A DNA stretch of 64,000 nt, taken from the NCBI RefSeq assembly GCF_037893015.1, contig NC_133658.1, positions 255,614,356 to 255,678,355 on the forward strand, read 5' to 3'. This document shows positions 12,196-26,844 of this stretch, piece after piece; the stretch's first letter is position 1; each line of letters starts with the position of its first letter. Made by a program: the position numbers and the translations under genes. The notes beneath the pieces are model-generated. The model did no database searches. It saw only the letters and a program-made list of their open reading frames with translations, and had not been told where the DNA came from. This DNA is from Macrotis lagotis. Lineage: Eukaryota > Chordata > Mammalia > Peramelemorphia > Peramelidae.

Positions 12196-12288
12196 GGTGA
12201 TATGAAATGAGTATTCATGGTTTTGTGAACAATCCTTTCTGTTCTGCTGTGTAGCTGGCACTGCTTTTTTGTGTTTAAATTCAGAATA
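12196..12288 (+). repeat. Right arm of inverted repeat pair
   Basis: Begins 'gtgatatgaaat', then 'attcatggtttt', 'gaacaatcct' and 'ctgctgtgtagctggca', each mirrored in the left arm. It ends near 'attcagaat', where the similarity stops. Confidence 0.8.
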
Positions 12289-12299
12289 AAAATTAAAAA

Positions 12300-12539
12300 A
12301 TGTATATGAGAGTATAAACAAATTGTTATGAATATTCAAAGAGTAAGAAATTTCTGACTAGGGAGGGGAGGAAAGAGGTCAGGCATGAAAGGAGGACTAT
12401 ATATGGGAAATGAGCAGTCAAGTTTAGTTGTAATATAGGGTAAGCAAAGTGTAATGAGATAACACTAGTAATTATAAAATTATATTTCTATAAGATTATT
12501 TTATATAATATTACATGACATATTATACTATATATTCAT
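12300..12539. other. Unassigned AT-rich sequence
   Basis: No gene or named repeat seen. Bases 12465-12540 are very AT-rich. Confidence 0.4.
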
Positions 12540-12690
12540 AGAGGGAACTACTTAAAGACCACTTAGTCAGCCATTTTCATTAAAACAAAAAAAAATTGAG
12601 AAATAGAAAATTTAAGTTTTTTTATCTAAAGTCATGAAGCTTAGAACCCAGGTTTCTTGATTTCTAAACCAATGCTGTCTAGAGACAGAT
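12540..12690 (-). repeat. MIR fragment, antisense, decayed
   Basis: 'cttagaacccaggtttcttg' and 'ctaaaccaatgctgtctaga' are antisense MIR words; the rest is eroded. Confidence 0.55.
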
Positions 12691-13640
12691 TATGGAAAGT
12701 TTTGAATTCTTGGTAGGGTAAATAGGACTTTAGCTGGTTGGCAATGAGGAGTTTAAAAAGTTTTGAAGAAAGGAGTGACATGATCAGAAATACAGTTTAG
12801 GAAGATGAATCTAGTAGCAGTGTAGAATAAATAAAGATTAGTGATTATAGAATATTGTAATAGTCTGGGTGAGATGTAATGAGGAACTGAGCCAGATTGT
12901 TAGTAATAGTTATGGAAATTGGGACACCAAATAAAAAAGGCAAAGATATTTAAGATTTAGAACTGATATGACTTGGCAATTGAATGAATATTGGGTATAA
13001 AGGAAAAAACAGAATCAAAGATGATTGAGGTTTTGACCTGGGTGCTCAGCACTCAGTTCAGTTCCCTGGACTTAGTAAATTAAATATTTGTTGGGTAGGA
13101 TTGAAATTTATTCTTTTGATTGTACCATTAGTTGATTTAGAGAAGCCAAGAGGAAGAGTTGTTTGTGGAGATGAAAAAACATCTTTCAGTTCAATACTTT
13201 GCCAGGTGCTAAAGTTCCAAAAATAAAAGCAGTCTTTCTGCCTTCCAGATATATTCTGCTATATTTTAAGTTTGAGATATCAGACATTTAAGTGGAGATG
13301 ATCATTCAGCAATTGAACTAACGAACTAAGGTAAAGGAGAAAGGTTCCAATTCAAGGTTTAAAGCTTGGAATCATCCATGTAGAAGATTATTAAAATGGT
13401 GTATGTGAATGATATAGTCAAAGGAAAGAGTCAAAGGAAAGAGAAGTGGTTTGAGTATAAAGTTTTTGGAGAGCACAAGGCAGAGGAGATGCCAAAAGTA
13501 GAAAGGATTAGGGAAGCTTTGTAGCCCCAAGAGAGAAAAACATCTAGAAGAAAAAGGAAATCAGCAGAGTTGAATACTACAGAGGGGTCAAGGAGACCAA
13601 GCACAAGGAAACAGCATTGGAAGACTATTTGGGAATATTC
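12691..13640 (+). repeat. Ancient mammal-wide interspersed repeat, long copy
   Basis: This block contains the series 'gagtgacatgatcagaaat', 'agtagcagtgtagaataaat', 'tattgtaatagtctgggtga', 'gttttgacctgggtgctc', 'agacatttaagtggagatga' and 'acagaggggtcaaggagac'. I recognise this order as an old dispersed mammalian repeat but cannot give its family name with confidence. A second copy with different breakpoints lies at 36.6-37.4 kb. Confidence 0.6.
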
Positions 13641-13689
13641 TCTGGTTCAACAAAATATGAATGACCATAAAGATATTTTGAGTTTGTTT

Positions 13690-13925
13690 TAGCTAGATCA
13701 TATAGTAGATAGAGTACCAAGCCTAGGAAATCGGGAAGATCTGAGTTCAAATCCATCTTCAGATACTAGCTGTGTGACTCTGGGCAAATTACCTAGCCCT
13801 GTTTACCTCAGTTTCCCTTTCTATAACAGGAAATGGCAAATTATTCCAGTATCTTTGTCAAGAAAACTGCAAATAGGGTCATGAAGAATATACAACTCAT
13901 TTAAAATGACTGAAAAACAACACAA
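13690..13925 (+). repeat. tRNA-derived marsupial SINE (long-tail type)
   Basis: The order is 'gtagatagagtaccaagcct', 'gagttcaaatccatcttcag', 'tgtgtgactctgggcaaatt', 'tattccagtatctttgtcaa' and 'tcatgaagaatatacaactc'. The last two words define a subfamily also seen at 32.2, 34.7, 36.3, 45.9 and 58.1 kb. Confidence 0.85.
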
Positions 13926-13929
13926 AATT

Positions 13930-15500
13930 ATACCTAGCTCCAATTTATAATGATATTTAAACTCTCTGAATGACCATATAAAAAGATTTCTAAGTCCAAG
14001 TTTATATACTACTTATTAGAAGAAATATGTGATAAAACACTTTTGATCCCTTTTTGGAATTTGTTGACCTTGTAATTTGACCTATAACAGCCCATGACAA
14101 TGTCAGAGACTGAATAGAGGCATTTATGAAACTACAAGTAAGAGGAATTAGGGAAATGGATGGAAATTGGGAATTGGAAGACATTGGGAAATAATAGTCA
14201 TGATTTCTAAACTGTTTTTGAATTTCTAAAAAAGGAATTAAAACCTGATGCTTAAAGAGTAGTATAAGTGGATTTTGTTTTAGTTGACCAGAGTTAATTG
14301 ATTTTTTTATGCTTTCATCTACAACTAAAGAAGAGCCTTTATGCTAGAGGAGAAAAATTCTCAGATCAGTTCTTTTCCAAGACCATCATCATGAATGAGA
14401 GGTTGCAAATGCAAAATAATCATTTTGAAAAATGAAACCTATTAAATTCAGGGCATTGTTACTTTCCATTGTGAGCCTATAGTGCCAGCGATTAAATTCC
14501 ATTGTGAGTCTACAGTACTTGTTACCAACAACCTTTACTGTTATTAGCTGCTATTCTAAGGATATCAGATCTCCATAACTAAAGTGATGTGAAATCCCTC
14601 ATATAAAACAATTTGCATAAATCAAATGGTCTCACAGTTTTGAGAATCCTGCTGAAAGAGCCTAGTTAAGCAGAGAAATGCAGCCCAGAGATTCATCTTT
14701 CATTTAAAACTCATCTTTCTTACTGTTTTTGGAGGCCTATTGATTATAAAAACAGACTGACCCCTTGTTTTTCTTTCTCTTCTTTATGAAGACATTAATT
14801 AAGACTCAATCATACTAATGATAATAACAATACATGGTCCTTTCTCCACAGTCCTATGAATAGAGAGCATTATTCCTAAAATTTTTTTCTCACCTGAAAT
14901 AATGGGAAGGGCTGTTGTGGTCACTGCAGTTGAGGGGGCATCCTAATCTTCTTAGAGGGTGTGGTGATTCAGGAGACCTTTAGGCTTTAATTTTGCTGGA
15001 AATGTAGGCTCATGGAAAATGAGAAGGAGGAAGGCCTTGAGAAGAAGGAAAGAAGAACAATCTGTAAATGTTAGTGTAACTTCAAAGTATAAGACTCTCC
15101 TCATTGGTAGAGATTGATTAATTAATGATCCATGTTTGCATGGAAGGTTGTCAAGAACCTGAGAAAAGAAAATTTCATCTGGCTTCCAGTTTCAAAATTC
15201 TCTATAGGTTATAGAAGAGAAAGACTTTAGAATAAGTTGACATGTAGAGATCTTAACATTAGCTTATTATGCTAGAGACTTTGGGGAATTTCCACTTGAG
15301 TGAGGTCTAGGATCCTCTCCTTTGGTTGAACTGAGATTTCTTGTTCCATTAGGACAGCTTTTTCTTTCTGTGCATTGTATGGAATGTATTCTTATCTGCA
15401 CTTGGTTTGGAAAATTTTGATTATGTGTTATTTGGTATATGTGGTGTCAGTGGTATTGATATTTTTTGGAAAGAAAAGTCTTGAAAATATAGGGTGGGGT
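13930..15500. other. Unassigned, repeat-poor sequence
   Basis: No gene and no repeat I can name. Bases about 14520-14830 look like unique sequence with AT-rich motifs such as 'atttgcataaatcaaat'. That stretch might hold a conserved noncoding element, but nothing in the sequence alone proves it. Confidence 0.4.
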
Positions 15501-15824
15501 ACACTTCCCCATTAAAGGAATTGGTATAAGAAGCTTGGCTTGAAGATAAATATTATTTCCTCTAGGATAACAATATTTAGGGGCACAGATAGATGGTCCT
15601 CACTGAGGAGAGCAGAATGGCCAGTCTCTGGTTCTAATCTCATGCTCCCCTCCCTGCCAGGAATCAGAGTCTCCCTTGGAGAAGGATGGAGAAGAGACTC
15701 TAGCAATAGTTATCCATGCCTCCCAGGAAGTCACATCTAGATAAACCCATGTGAGTAAAACACAGCACACAGACCCCTTACATGGGTAAAACCTCAATCC
15801 CTCAATATAAGATAAAGACAATCA
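15501..15824. other. Unassigned, slightly GC-richer stretch
   Basis: Overlapping short open frames occur on both strands at 15512-15821, including one containing LPGIRVSLGEGW. None matches a family I recognise. The frames probably reflect the local composition. Confidence 0.35.
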
Positions 15825-15955
15825 TGCTTATTTTACAGATGAAGAAACTGAAGATGATAAAGGTGATGACACAGAGTTATACAACTAGCATTAGAGTCAG
15901 GATTTATATCTCAATTCCCTGATTTTAAGTCCAGTATTTATTGTGTAGAACATAA
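15825..15955 (-). repeat. MIR, antisense
   Basis: 'ttttacagatgaagaaactg' is the hallmark antisense MIR word, followed by 'gacacagagttatacaacta' and 'tagagtcaggatttatatct'. Confidence 0.75.
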
Positions 15956-16264
15956 CTGGAAATTGAAAAGCTTTGAGGGTAAAAGAGAGAAGAGGATTAT
16001 ATGGGGCAGGTAATATATGGTTTTGAAGTCCAGATAGAGAGGATAATAAAGGCAGGACTTCCTGAATCCTTTCACAAAGCAGAGGTCTCAAAAGGAAATC
16101 GCCAATGACAGAAAGGGGACAAACCAAAAATGCCAAAGTGAACAGTCATTAAATATGGTAGGTTGCTCCAGGGCAAGAAGGCTGCAGGCACCAAGGGAAG
16201 TTCCAGGATTGGCCATCAGTAGAAAAGATAAAATTTTAGAGACCAGAAAGACAGAGACAGGACT
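15956..16264. other. Unassigned sequence
   Basis: No gene or named repeat seen; purine-rich in places. Confidence 0.35.
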
Positions 16265-16440
16265 GGAAGGAGAATACTTTATATTTAGAACTGGAAGGGA
16301 CCTTAGAAGTCTATGGGTCTAATCACTTGATTTTTACAGATGAAGAAACTGAGACCCAGGGTGGTTATGTGATTTGACCAGAATATCCTTTTATAGGAAA
16401 TATATGAGGTCATATCCAATCCAGGTTTTCCTGAATTTAA
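16265..16440 (-). repeat. MIR-family SINE, antisense
   Basis: 'agaactggaagggaccttag', 'tttttacagatgaagaaact' and 'ccaggttttcctgaatttaa' are antisense MIR words in the expected order. Confidence 0.75.
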
Positions 16441-16748
16441 GGGGAAATGATATAGCACAGTAGACAGAGTAAGTGACCTTGGAGTTAGGAGGACTAGAGT
16501 TTGCATCCAGCCTCAGACACTTGGTTCATATAGCTATGTGACCTTGGGCAAGTCACTTAACCCCAACTGCCTCAAATCCAGTGTCATCTTTAGTGGTCCT
16601 CATTCACATCTGACCACTGGACCCAGATGACTCTGGAGGAGAAAGTGAAGCTGGTGACTTAGCACAGCACCCCCTCACTCAAATTCAATTCACATGCTTA
16701 TCATGGCTTCACCTCCCTGACATTGTGGCCTTCTTCAAAAATGAAGGA
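16441..16748 (+). repeat. Long tRNA-derived SINE, split by an L1
   Basis: A tRNA-like head ('cagtagacagagtaagtgac', 'catccagcctcagacacttg', 'ccttgggcaagtcacttaac') is followed by a distinctive tail ('gatgactctggaggagaaag', 'aagctggtgacttagcacag', 'tggccttcttcaaaaatgaa'). The same long structure occurs at 47.4-47.7 kb. The L1 that follows inserted in its 3' tail; the tail resumes after 23251 with 'aaacactta'. Confidence 0.85.
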
Positions 16749-17450
16749 TGAGACTTTTGGCCAAGGTGGTGAAGAGAAGACAGGCACTGTGATAAGTTCT
16801 CCTCTTTCTCCTCAAAAACAACATGAGAGAAACCTCTTAACAGAAATTCAATCAACAAAACTCAGAAAGAGAAGGTAGGAGAAGAACACTTACCAAAAAG
16901 GCCTGTCTCAGGAGACCATGGGTGAACCAGGAGATGAGAGCAGAGGATCAGGGCAGGAACAGCAGCTGGTGGAAGCCAGAGGGCCAACCTCAGCCACAGA
17001 GATTTCAGTGAGTGGCAGGTGCGAAATCCAACTTTGACCAGAAGAAGAGGAGCTACAGGAGGGTGAGTTCCAGCACAGAGTCTCAGAGCACACTTGAAAA
17101 ACAACCAGCTGGGCTGAGGACCTGAGCTCCATACTTTCAGCAGAGCCCTTTGCCCAGAACAAACAATAAACAAGTCCCTCCCCCACAGCCACCCCACCCC
17201 CTCTCAGGGCAACAGAGTTTATTCAATGGAAAGAGATTAACTCCCTCCCCCCAGGGCCCAGACCATTGTTCAAGGTCAACTCAGACCCTGCTGCTGAGGA
17301 CCTCAAACACCCCAGAGAAAGCAACCAGCTCCCCCTACTGACTGGCCCTTGGAATTGCTAAGCCAAGTGACCAAAGCCTCTAGGATCTTCAAAAGCAAAC
17401 CTCTGAGAGCCAGCTTCCCCCTTCCCTCCTGCCCCCAACATAAGATCCTA
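16749..17450 (+). promoter_or_regulatory. L1 5' UTR (internal promoter region)
   Basis: GC-richer than the surroundings, beginning 'gagacttttggccaaggtgg'. L1 5' UTRs normally carry the element's internal pol II promoter; that role is family knowledge, not visible here. Two overlapping antisense open frames of 94 and 111 codons lie at 16862-17197. They have no recognised domain. Confidence 0.7.
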
Positions 17451-17454
17451 GAAA

Positions 17455-18540
17455 GATGAAAAAAGACCAGAGGAAAGGGGTGCCCAATGGAGAAATACTT
17501 AGAAGGAACAGATTCTAACCCAGAGAGATCTGGCACTACTGAGGAGAATTTCAATTGGTCTCCAGCCCAGAAAGACTTCCTTGAGGAATCAGGAAAGAAC
17601 TTAAAAATCAGTTGGAAAAATTGGGAAAAGAAATTCAAGAAAAAATTAACATGTTGCAAGAGAAAATTAATATCTCCCAACAAGAAAACAAATCCTTGGA
17701 AAATATAATTGGACAAATACAAAATGAGAATAACTCAGATCTTCAATTGGGCAAATGCAAAAAAGAAAATGATTCTCTCAAAACTAAACTTGGGCAAATG
17801 GAAAACTGCTTCAAAAATAAAATTGGCCAACTGGAAAAGGAGTTGCAAAAGATAAATGCAGAAAAATTTTCCTCTCTAAAAAAGGAATGACTTCATGAGA
17901 TAACAAGATTGCATTAAACAAAATGAAAAGATGGAAAAAAAAGAAGAAAATGTAAAATACCTCATCAGCAAAACCACTGACCTCAAGAACAGATCAAGAT
18001 GGTAGAACTTGAGAATTATAGGCCTTCCTGCAAACATTGATGAGAAAAAAAGCCTGGACTTAATATTATAAGATCTAGTGATGGAAAATTGCCCTGATAT
18101 CATGGAACCAGAGGGAAAAATAGTTATTGAAAGAATACATCAATCCCCTCCAGAAAGAGATCCTAAAATGAAAACACCAAGGAATGTTGTGGCCAAATTC
18201 AAGAACTATCAGATAAAAGAAAAAATCCTGCAAGCAGCCAGAAAGAAAAAAAACATTAAATACCAAGGAGCCAAAGTAAGGATTATGCAAGATCTGGCTG
18301 CAGCAGCTTTAAGGGATCAAAGGACCTGGAATGAGATATTCTGAAGATCAAGAGAACTTGAACTGCAGCCAAGAATCCACTACCTGGCACAGCTGAGCCT
18401 TCTTTTCCAAGGGAAAAGATGGACATTTAATGAAATGGGAGACTTCCAATATTTTATGATGAAAAGACCAGAGCTAAATAGAAAATTTGGACATCAGGAG
18501 GCTCAAGAGACACATTAAAAGGTAAAAAAAAAGGGTAAAG
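17455..18540 (+). pseudogene. L1 ORF1 (RNA-binding protein), broken
   Basis: L1 ORF1 normally encodes a coiled-coil trimer that binds L1 RNA. Here the reading is spread over at least three frames. Frame pieces 17487-17708 and 17612-17890 overlap out of phase. The second is a leucine/isoleucine heptad region rich in K, E and Q (MEKLGKEIQEKINMLQEK and onward), fitting the coiled coil. A third piece, 18078-18344, carries the RRM and C-terminal domain words MENCPDIME, KILQAARKKKNIKYQG and TWNEIF, and the C-terminus (MKRPEL) follows near 18462-18480 in another frame. Stops separate the blocks near 17888 and 18342. No full-length product is possible. Confidence 0.85.
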
Positions 18541-19119
18541 AAAAAAAGTTCTATCCAAAAAGATGAAACTGGCTATATACCCACTTGTGAGAAAAAGTCT
18601 CATAACTCTTGAGAATTGCAACTCTATTAGAGAAAATACACAGCCAGAAGTGATGGACATTCATAACTTTTCTGTGACTCAGATAGAATGATTTAAAAAC
18701 AATACCTTCTTAAAAAGGGGGAACAGTAAGGAGATGGGAGTATGCAGGAGACTGAATGGGGTAAATCTCATTACATCAAGAGGTACAAAAGACCTATTGT
18801 AATTGAGGGGAATGAGGGAGGAGATGAGAACCACTTGAATCTTCATCTCATCAGACCTGGCTTTAAGTTAACTTAGAAACAGTCAGTTAAGTTAAGAAAT
18901 TTATCTTACCTTTCAAGCATTAAAAGGGGAGGGGGGCCAGGGAGGGGGAGAAAAAGGAGAACAAATAGAAGGAAGGGAGGAAGGGGAAAAGAGAAAGGGG
19001 AGGGGGTTGATATAAGAGGGAAAACACACTGAAGGTGGTGGTATTCAGAAACAAGACACTGTGGAATATGGATAAAGGGGAAAAATTCAAACAGAAGGAA
19101 GATAGCATAGAGGGCAATA
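18541..19119 (+). other. L1 inter-ORF spacer
   Basis: Strongly purine-rich on the plus strand, with GGGAGGGG-type runs at 18925-19010. This composition between ORF1 and ORF2 fits the spacer of marsupial L1s. The antisense open frame at 18920-19117 is a by-product of the purine bias. Confidence 0.65.
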
Positions 19120-22900
<3,781 letters not shown>

Positions 22901-23242
22901 TTGCTCATTCCATCAGTGCAACAACCAGGGACAATTTTGGGCTTTCTGCAATGGAGAATACTATCTGTATCCAGAGAAAGAATTATGGACTTTGAACAAA
23001 GACCGAAGAATATTACCTTCAAATTAGAAAAAAAGTTATCTTTTTATGTAATTTTACTATCTCATACTTTATTTTTCTTCCTTAAGGATATGATTTCTCT
23101 GTCATCACATTCAACTGAGATCAATGTATACCATGGAAACAATGTAAAGACTGACAGAATGCCTTCTGTGGGGGATAGTAGGGGAAGCAAGAATGGGGGG
23201 GAAATTGTAAACTCAAAATAAATAAAATCTTTCTTAAAAAAC
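22901..23242 (+). other. L1 3' UTR
   Basis: Contains 'caaccagggacaattttggg', 'aaggatatgatttctctgtc' and the terminal 'aataaataaaatctttc' with its polyadenylation signal, then a short A-run. The same 3' end occurs at 3656-3892. Confidence 0.8.
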
Positions 23243-23379
23243 AATGAAGGACAAACACTTAACTGACTTGTTACCAGTGCATTACCAGAACTGAATTAAT
23301 GGCTTTCTTCTCAGCACATGCCCCCTCTCCCAAGTTTCCCATTCTAGTAATGATACTACCATCTGTCTAGGCACTCAGG

Positions 23380-23840
23380 AGCTTCACCTCAGAGTCATTT
23401 TTGCTTCAATTGCTAAGTATTTATTTGCATCACTTACCAATTGATTTTGTCATGGAATAGCTCTCCTACATTCATCCCTTTATTTCCACTCATGATTCTT
23501 CCATCTACATAGAAGTCCTTATTATTCCCTTCTGAACATCGCAAGAATTTATTAATTTAATGAGATTCCCTTTCTGCAGACTTTTCCCCATTCCAAGTGA
23601 ACTTCCCAGAGATGCCAAGATTAACTTCTTGATTCATAGGTTTGGGCCTTGTCAGTCTTATTCAAAAAAACTTCAGTGGTTCCTCACTGTCTGCAGGACA
23701 AAACACAACTCTTTCAACTGACATTTAAAGTGCTTGCCATCTGGATTCAATCTACCTTTTTCAGTATCATTTCATACTATATCTCTTTACATACATATTG
23801 TTTTATTGGCTAGACCTCAACCTCATCCTGTATTATTCAT
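23380..23840 (+). mobile_element. L2 LINE fragment, ORF2 3' region
   Basis: 'cttcagtggttcctcactgt', 'ctgcaggacaaaacacaact', 'ctttcaactgacatttaaag' and 'tgccatctggattcaatcta' match the characteristic L2 3'-coding series (the 'cattgcctacaggataaagtcc' to 'cacaatctggc' region). It is an old sense-oriented copy, eroded at both ends. Confidence 0.75.
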
Positions 23841-23883
23841 GGTTTCTTGAACTTAAACTTAGAGATCAAACAGTCTAATCCCA

Positions 23884-24195
23884 TCATTTTAATGGGTGAA
23901 ATTGATGTCCTAGAGGTTGAGGGATGACTTTTAGAAGTTTTAAGACACCAAAAGTTAAGTCACTGACCTGTATGCACATAACTATGTGTGACCACTGCCT
24001 GGAACACATAGTCACTGTTCTGGTCTTTTTACTTTTAACTATGTTTTTGACCATACCAATCCACTCAGTGGAAATATCAAACTTTTTGTGGCATCGATAG
24101 ACTGCTAGTCTTCTATTTCTAAGATCTCTTTTTGTTGTTTCACTACCTAGATGGTATGCACAATTACGGATCTTTACAAAAGAATCAACTTTCAA
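23884..24195 (-). other. Unrecognised open frame, about 100 codons
   Basis: A minus-strand open frame starts at MKVDSFVKIRNCAYHLGSE and continues with a basic stretch (KRDLRNRRLAVYRCHKKFD). It is richer in charged and aromatic residues than most chance frames in this window, but I do not recognise the family. No upstream promoter, splice signal or neighbour supports a gene. It could be a decayed transposon or retrogene fragment. Confidence 0.2.
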
Positions 24196-24249
24196 GCACT
24201 CATCCCTGGAAAGTCCTCCCTCTTCCCTGAATTTGCAATATTTTAATGA

Positions 24250-24715
24250 ATTTCAGTAATGTATCTTGGCATAATTGAGTAATATATAGATATAAGAACC
24301 AAGAGAACATTGTACACATTAACAAAAACATAGCGAGATGATCAACTATCATAGATGCAACTCCTTTCAGCAGTTCAGAGATCCAGAACAATCCTGAGAC
24401 ACCCAGAGGAAAACTGTGGAGTCTGAACAAAGCATACTATGTTCATTTAAAAAAAAACTTCTTTTGTGCTTTTCCTTTCTTTCTAAAGTTTTTTCTTTTC
24501 CCTTAGTTCTAATTCCTCTTTCATAACATGACTAATATGGAAAAATGTTAAACATAATTTTTCATGTACAACTTTTACCAGGTTATTTGCCACCTTGAGG
24601 AGGGAAAAAAATGTTAGAAAAATGTGAAACTCATAAATTTGCAATTGAATAAATGTTGAAAACTACTTTAGCATGTAACTGGAAAAATAAAATAAAAATT
24701 CAATTGAAAAAACAA
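24250..24715 (+). mobile_element. L1 3' end, another subfamily
   Basis: 'agagaacattgtacacatta', 'gatgatcaactatcatagat' and 'cctgagacacccagaggaaa' parallel the L1 3' region at 22.85-23.0 kb. The tail 'aaaataaaataaaaattcaa' closes the copy. It is 5'-truncated and differs clearly from the 16.7-kb L1. Confidence 0.75.
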
Positions 24716-24719
24716 AACA

Positions 24720-26100
24720 CAACACACAAAAAGGAATATATATATATAGTCATATAAGGAAAAACTGTTGAAATGACTAGAAATCCACAGGAAACAAGAT
24801 AAGAAAATTAGCATTAAAATTCATCTCTTCAAATGTTTATTTGAGCCCACATGCCCAAAATTTAGGTTGCAAATTACATGAATTAAAGGTCCTAACTCAG
24901 ACATCTGATTTGGATTTCAAAGCAAGTGAGTAACCCTTGGTTAAAACCAATGACTAACATATGACTCTGCCTGAGCATATCTAATTCAAAAGGAAAAGGA
25001 AAAGGTGGGAATGAAGTGGTATTAAATTAGGAGTCTTACTCATGTGAAGAAACCCAAGAAGCAGGGATGGAGAAAATTTTGTTAAAGTTAAAAAGAAAGA
25101 AAACAAAAACAGCTTGATCATTAGACCACCTTTCAAAAAGAAGGAATAAGTGGGAAGACAAATCACAAATCACTTGTGTGCTATGATAAAATAGTTCTAG
25201 AGAAGCTAGGGAACTTTTAAAGTTAGGGAAATTGAATTATCTATTCTAGACTTTTGCTTGAAGTGTGTGTGTGTGAATGTGTGCATGAGTGTATGTGTAT
25301 TGCAGCCCCCTCAGCATATTCACAGATTTCATATACTCTACCTGTAGAGTGGGAGAGATATTGCGATGAGAGTTAATTGGAAGAGAAGTCTGTATTTAAG
25401 ACAAAATAGGGTCTTATTTAAAAAGTAACAGGAATGAAATAGTTCTGTTTCCATTGTGCTAATGACTCCAGTTATAAAAAAAATTAAGTCTGGGGTTGCA
25501 AGTTTCTGAATAGGTATATACTTCATGGATGATAGCATGATGTTTACAGAGAATGGGAACTGAGGAAGTAAGAATGAGCTTTTAAGCAAAGCCCAGATAG
25601 GAAAGCTCAGTGAGGAAGATAGGTATACAAATAACCATCATAGATGGAAGATTTAGAATTATTGATATGAAAGTAAGGTGATGGTGTAAAAGACAAATAG
25701 ATGTTTTTCAGGCCACCTAGTTGGAGAAGAAGGATATGGAACTAAGAAATGTCAGGTTTTTCTGGGGTGGGAAAAGCAGTAAGAAGACCTAAATGAGTCA
25801 TACATGCCAACTCTTATTGGTCCAAGTAGAAAATAATAGAGTTGAATCCAAATCTAGTGCCATCTGCCTGAGCCACAATGTAGGATAATATAGTCTAATT
25901 TCCAAGGTTTTGGAGGACTTCAAAAGAAAATCCTGGTAACATTAGACTGGTAAAACAATTGTAGGTATATATCAGAGAACTTCTAGAAATGATAGAAAAA
26001 CCACTGCATACTGTTGACTCTTGGGAATATAGATGAGTAGTGCTATTTCTTGCCCTTAGCTCTATCTATGTAGATTTCTAAATTTAATTTGGATGCAAAA
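24720..26100. other. Mostly unassigned sequence
   Basis: Contains a short interrupted GT-rich run at 25263-25305. No gene and no confidently named repeat otherwise. Confidence 0.4.
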
Positions 26101-26121
26101 GGAGATAAGGCTTTAGCTTTG

Positions 26122-26202
26122 GCAACTCACCCTGACCTCCAGTCAATATTATGTTATCACATATGAATTCATTTGCAAATCTGTCTTGTAATATATTCAG
26201 GA
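26122..26202 (-). repeat. Left arm of a 92% inverted repeat
   Basis: The reverse complement of this arm matches 26606-26683 with about 6 differences in 78 positions, nearly all transitions. Shared words include 'cagatttgcaaatg' and 'attgactggaggtcaggg'. Similarity stops sharply on the outer side after 'gagttg'. Confidence 0.85.
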
Positions 26203-26502
26203 AGAAGATGCTGAAAGGTCTAGCTAATAATGCTTCAGTAAGAGCTATGATCTAAGAGTCTCATTACCACAGAGTGTCTTTGAAGATAGCCTCAGGAGAA
26301 TCTCCCCAACCCACTAGTCCATGGGTCTTCTAGATTATGAATATGGCCCATGACCACTGTCCCTTAGCCCATATAAGAGCCCTTGTGATCCTCATCAGGT
26401 ACTGGGAGACCATATTGAAGTGTGTAATGATGCTTTGAGCTAGCTACCAGTGAGTCTGATTCTCCAGCTACCAGGATCCTCATGATGCTTTTCTTAATAT
26501 TT

Positions 26503-26605
26503 CTTTTTTTTTAAATTTTTTTGCAAGGCAATAGGATTAAGTGACTTGCCCAAGGTCACACAATACTATGTGTGTGAATACTATGTGTCTGAGGTCAGAT
26601 TTGAA
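26503..26605 (-). repeat. 5'-truncated short SINE, antisense
   Basis: 'tttgcaaggcaataggatta', 'gtgacttgcccaaggtcaca' and 'gtctgaggtcagatttgaac' are the reverse complement of the short tRNA-SINE. The copy stops at 'gaact', so its 5' end is missing. It sits exactly at the inner edge of the right arm of the inverted repeat, and 'aatatttc'/'aatatattt' may be the flanking duplication. Confidence 0.8.
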
Positions 26606-26683
26606 CTGAATATATTTCAAGGCAGATTTGCAAATGGATTCATATGCGATAACATAACATTGACTGGAGGTCAGGGCGAGTTG
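26606..26683 (+). repeat. Right arm of a 92% inverted repeat
   Basis: Inverted partner of 26122-26202. Several differences are CpG-type transitions ('atgcgataac' versus 'atgtgataac', 'ggcgag' versus 'ggtgag'), consistent with methylation decay in the left arm. Confidence 0.85.
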
Positions 26684-26844
26684 GTCAATAAACTTTGATA
26701 TGTCTTCCATCCTTATCTATCTATGGAATTTTGACAAGACATCAAAGATTCCCATGATAGAGGATTGTGTGTAGGTGAGGATGAAGGAAGAGAAGCTAAT
26801 AAAAATCATCCTTTTCAATGTCACGCCAAAGGAAAGAGAAAGGA

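Larger units (their letters stand above)
10115..12290 (+). mobile_element. HAL1-like decayed element bounded by inverted repeats
   Basis: Two roughly 90-bp arms, 10115-10205 and 12196-12288, are inverted copies of each other at about 85% identity by eye; the shared core in one orientation is 'ctgctgtgtagctggca'. The interior is A-rich and sense-oriented. Around 10860-11080, broken frames read approximately QDLE...WN.TF...NQEKL...FYFKRE...MKRPKL, which lines up with the L1 ORF1 C-terminal words QDLA...TWNEIF...MKRPEL at 18.28-18.49 kb. No ORF2 reverse transcriptase frame is seen, and from about 11750 'gcaaagtaaagtgagaacta' resembles an L1 3' end. ORF1 plus 3' end without ORF2 is the HAL1 (half-L1) layout. 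Inverted termini are not a usual property of HAL1, so the arms may come from a separate event. Confidence 0.5.
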
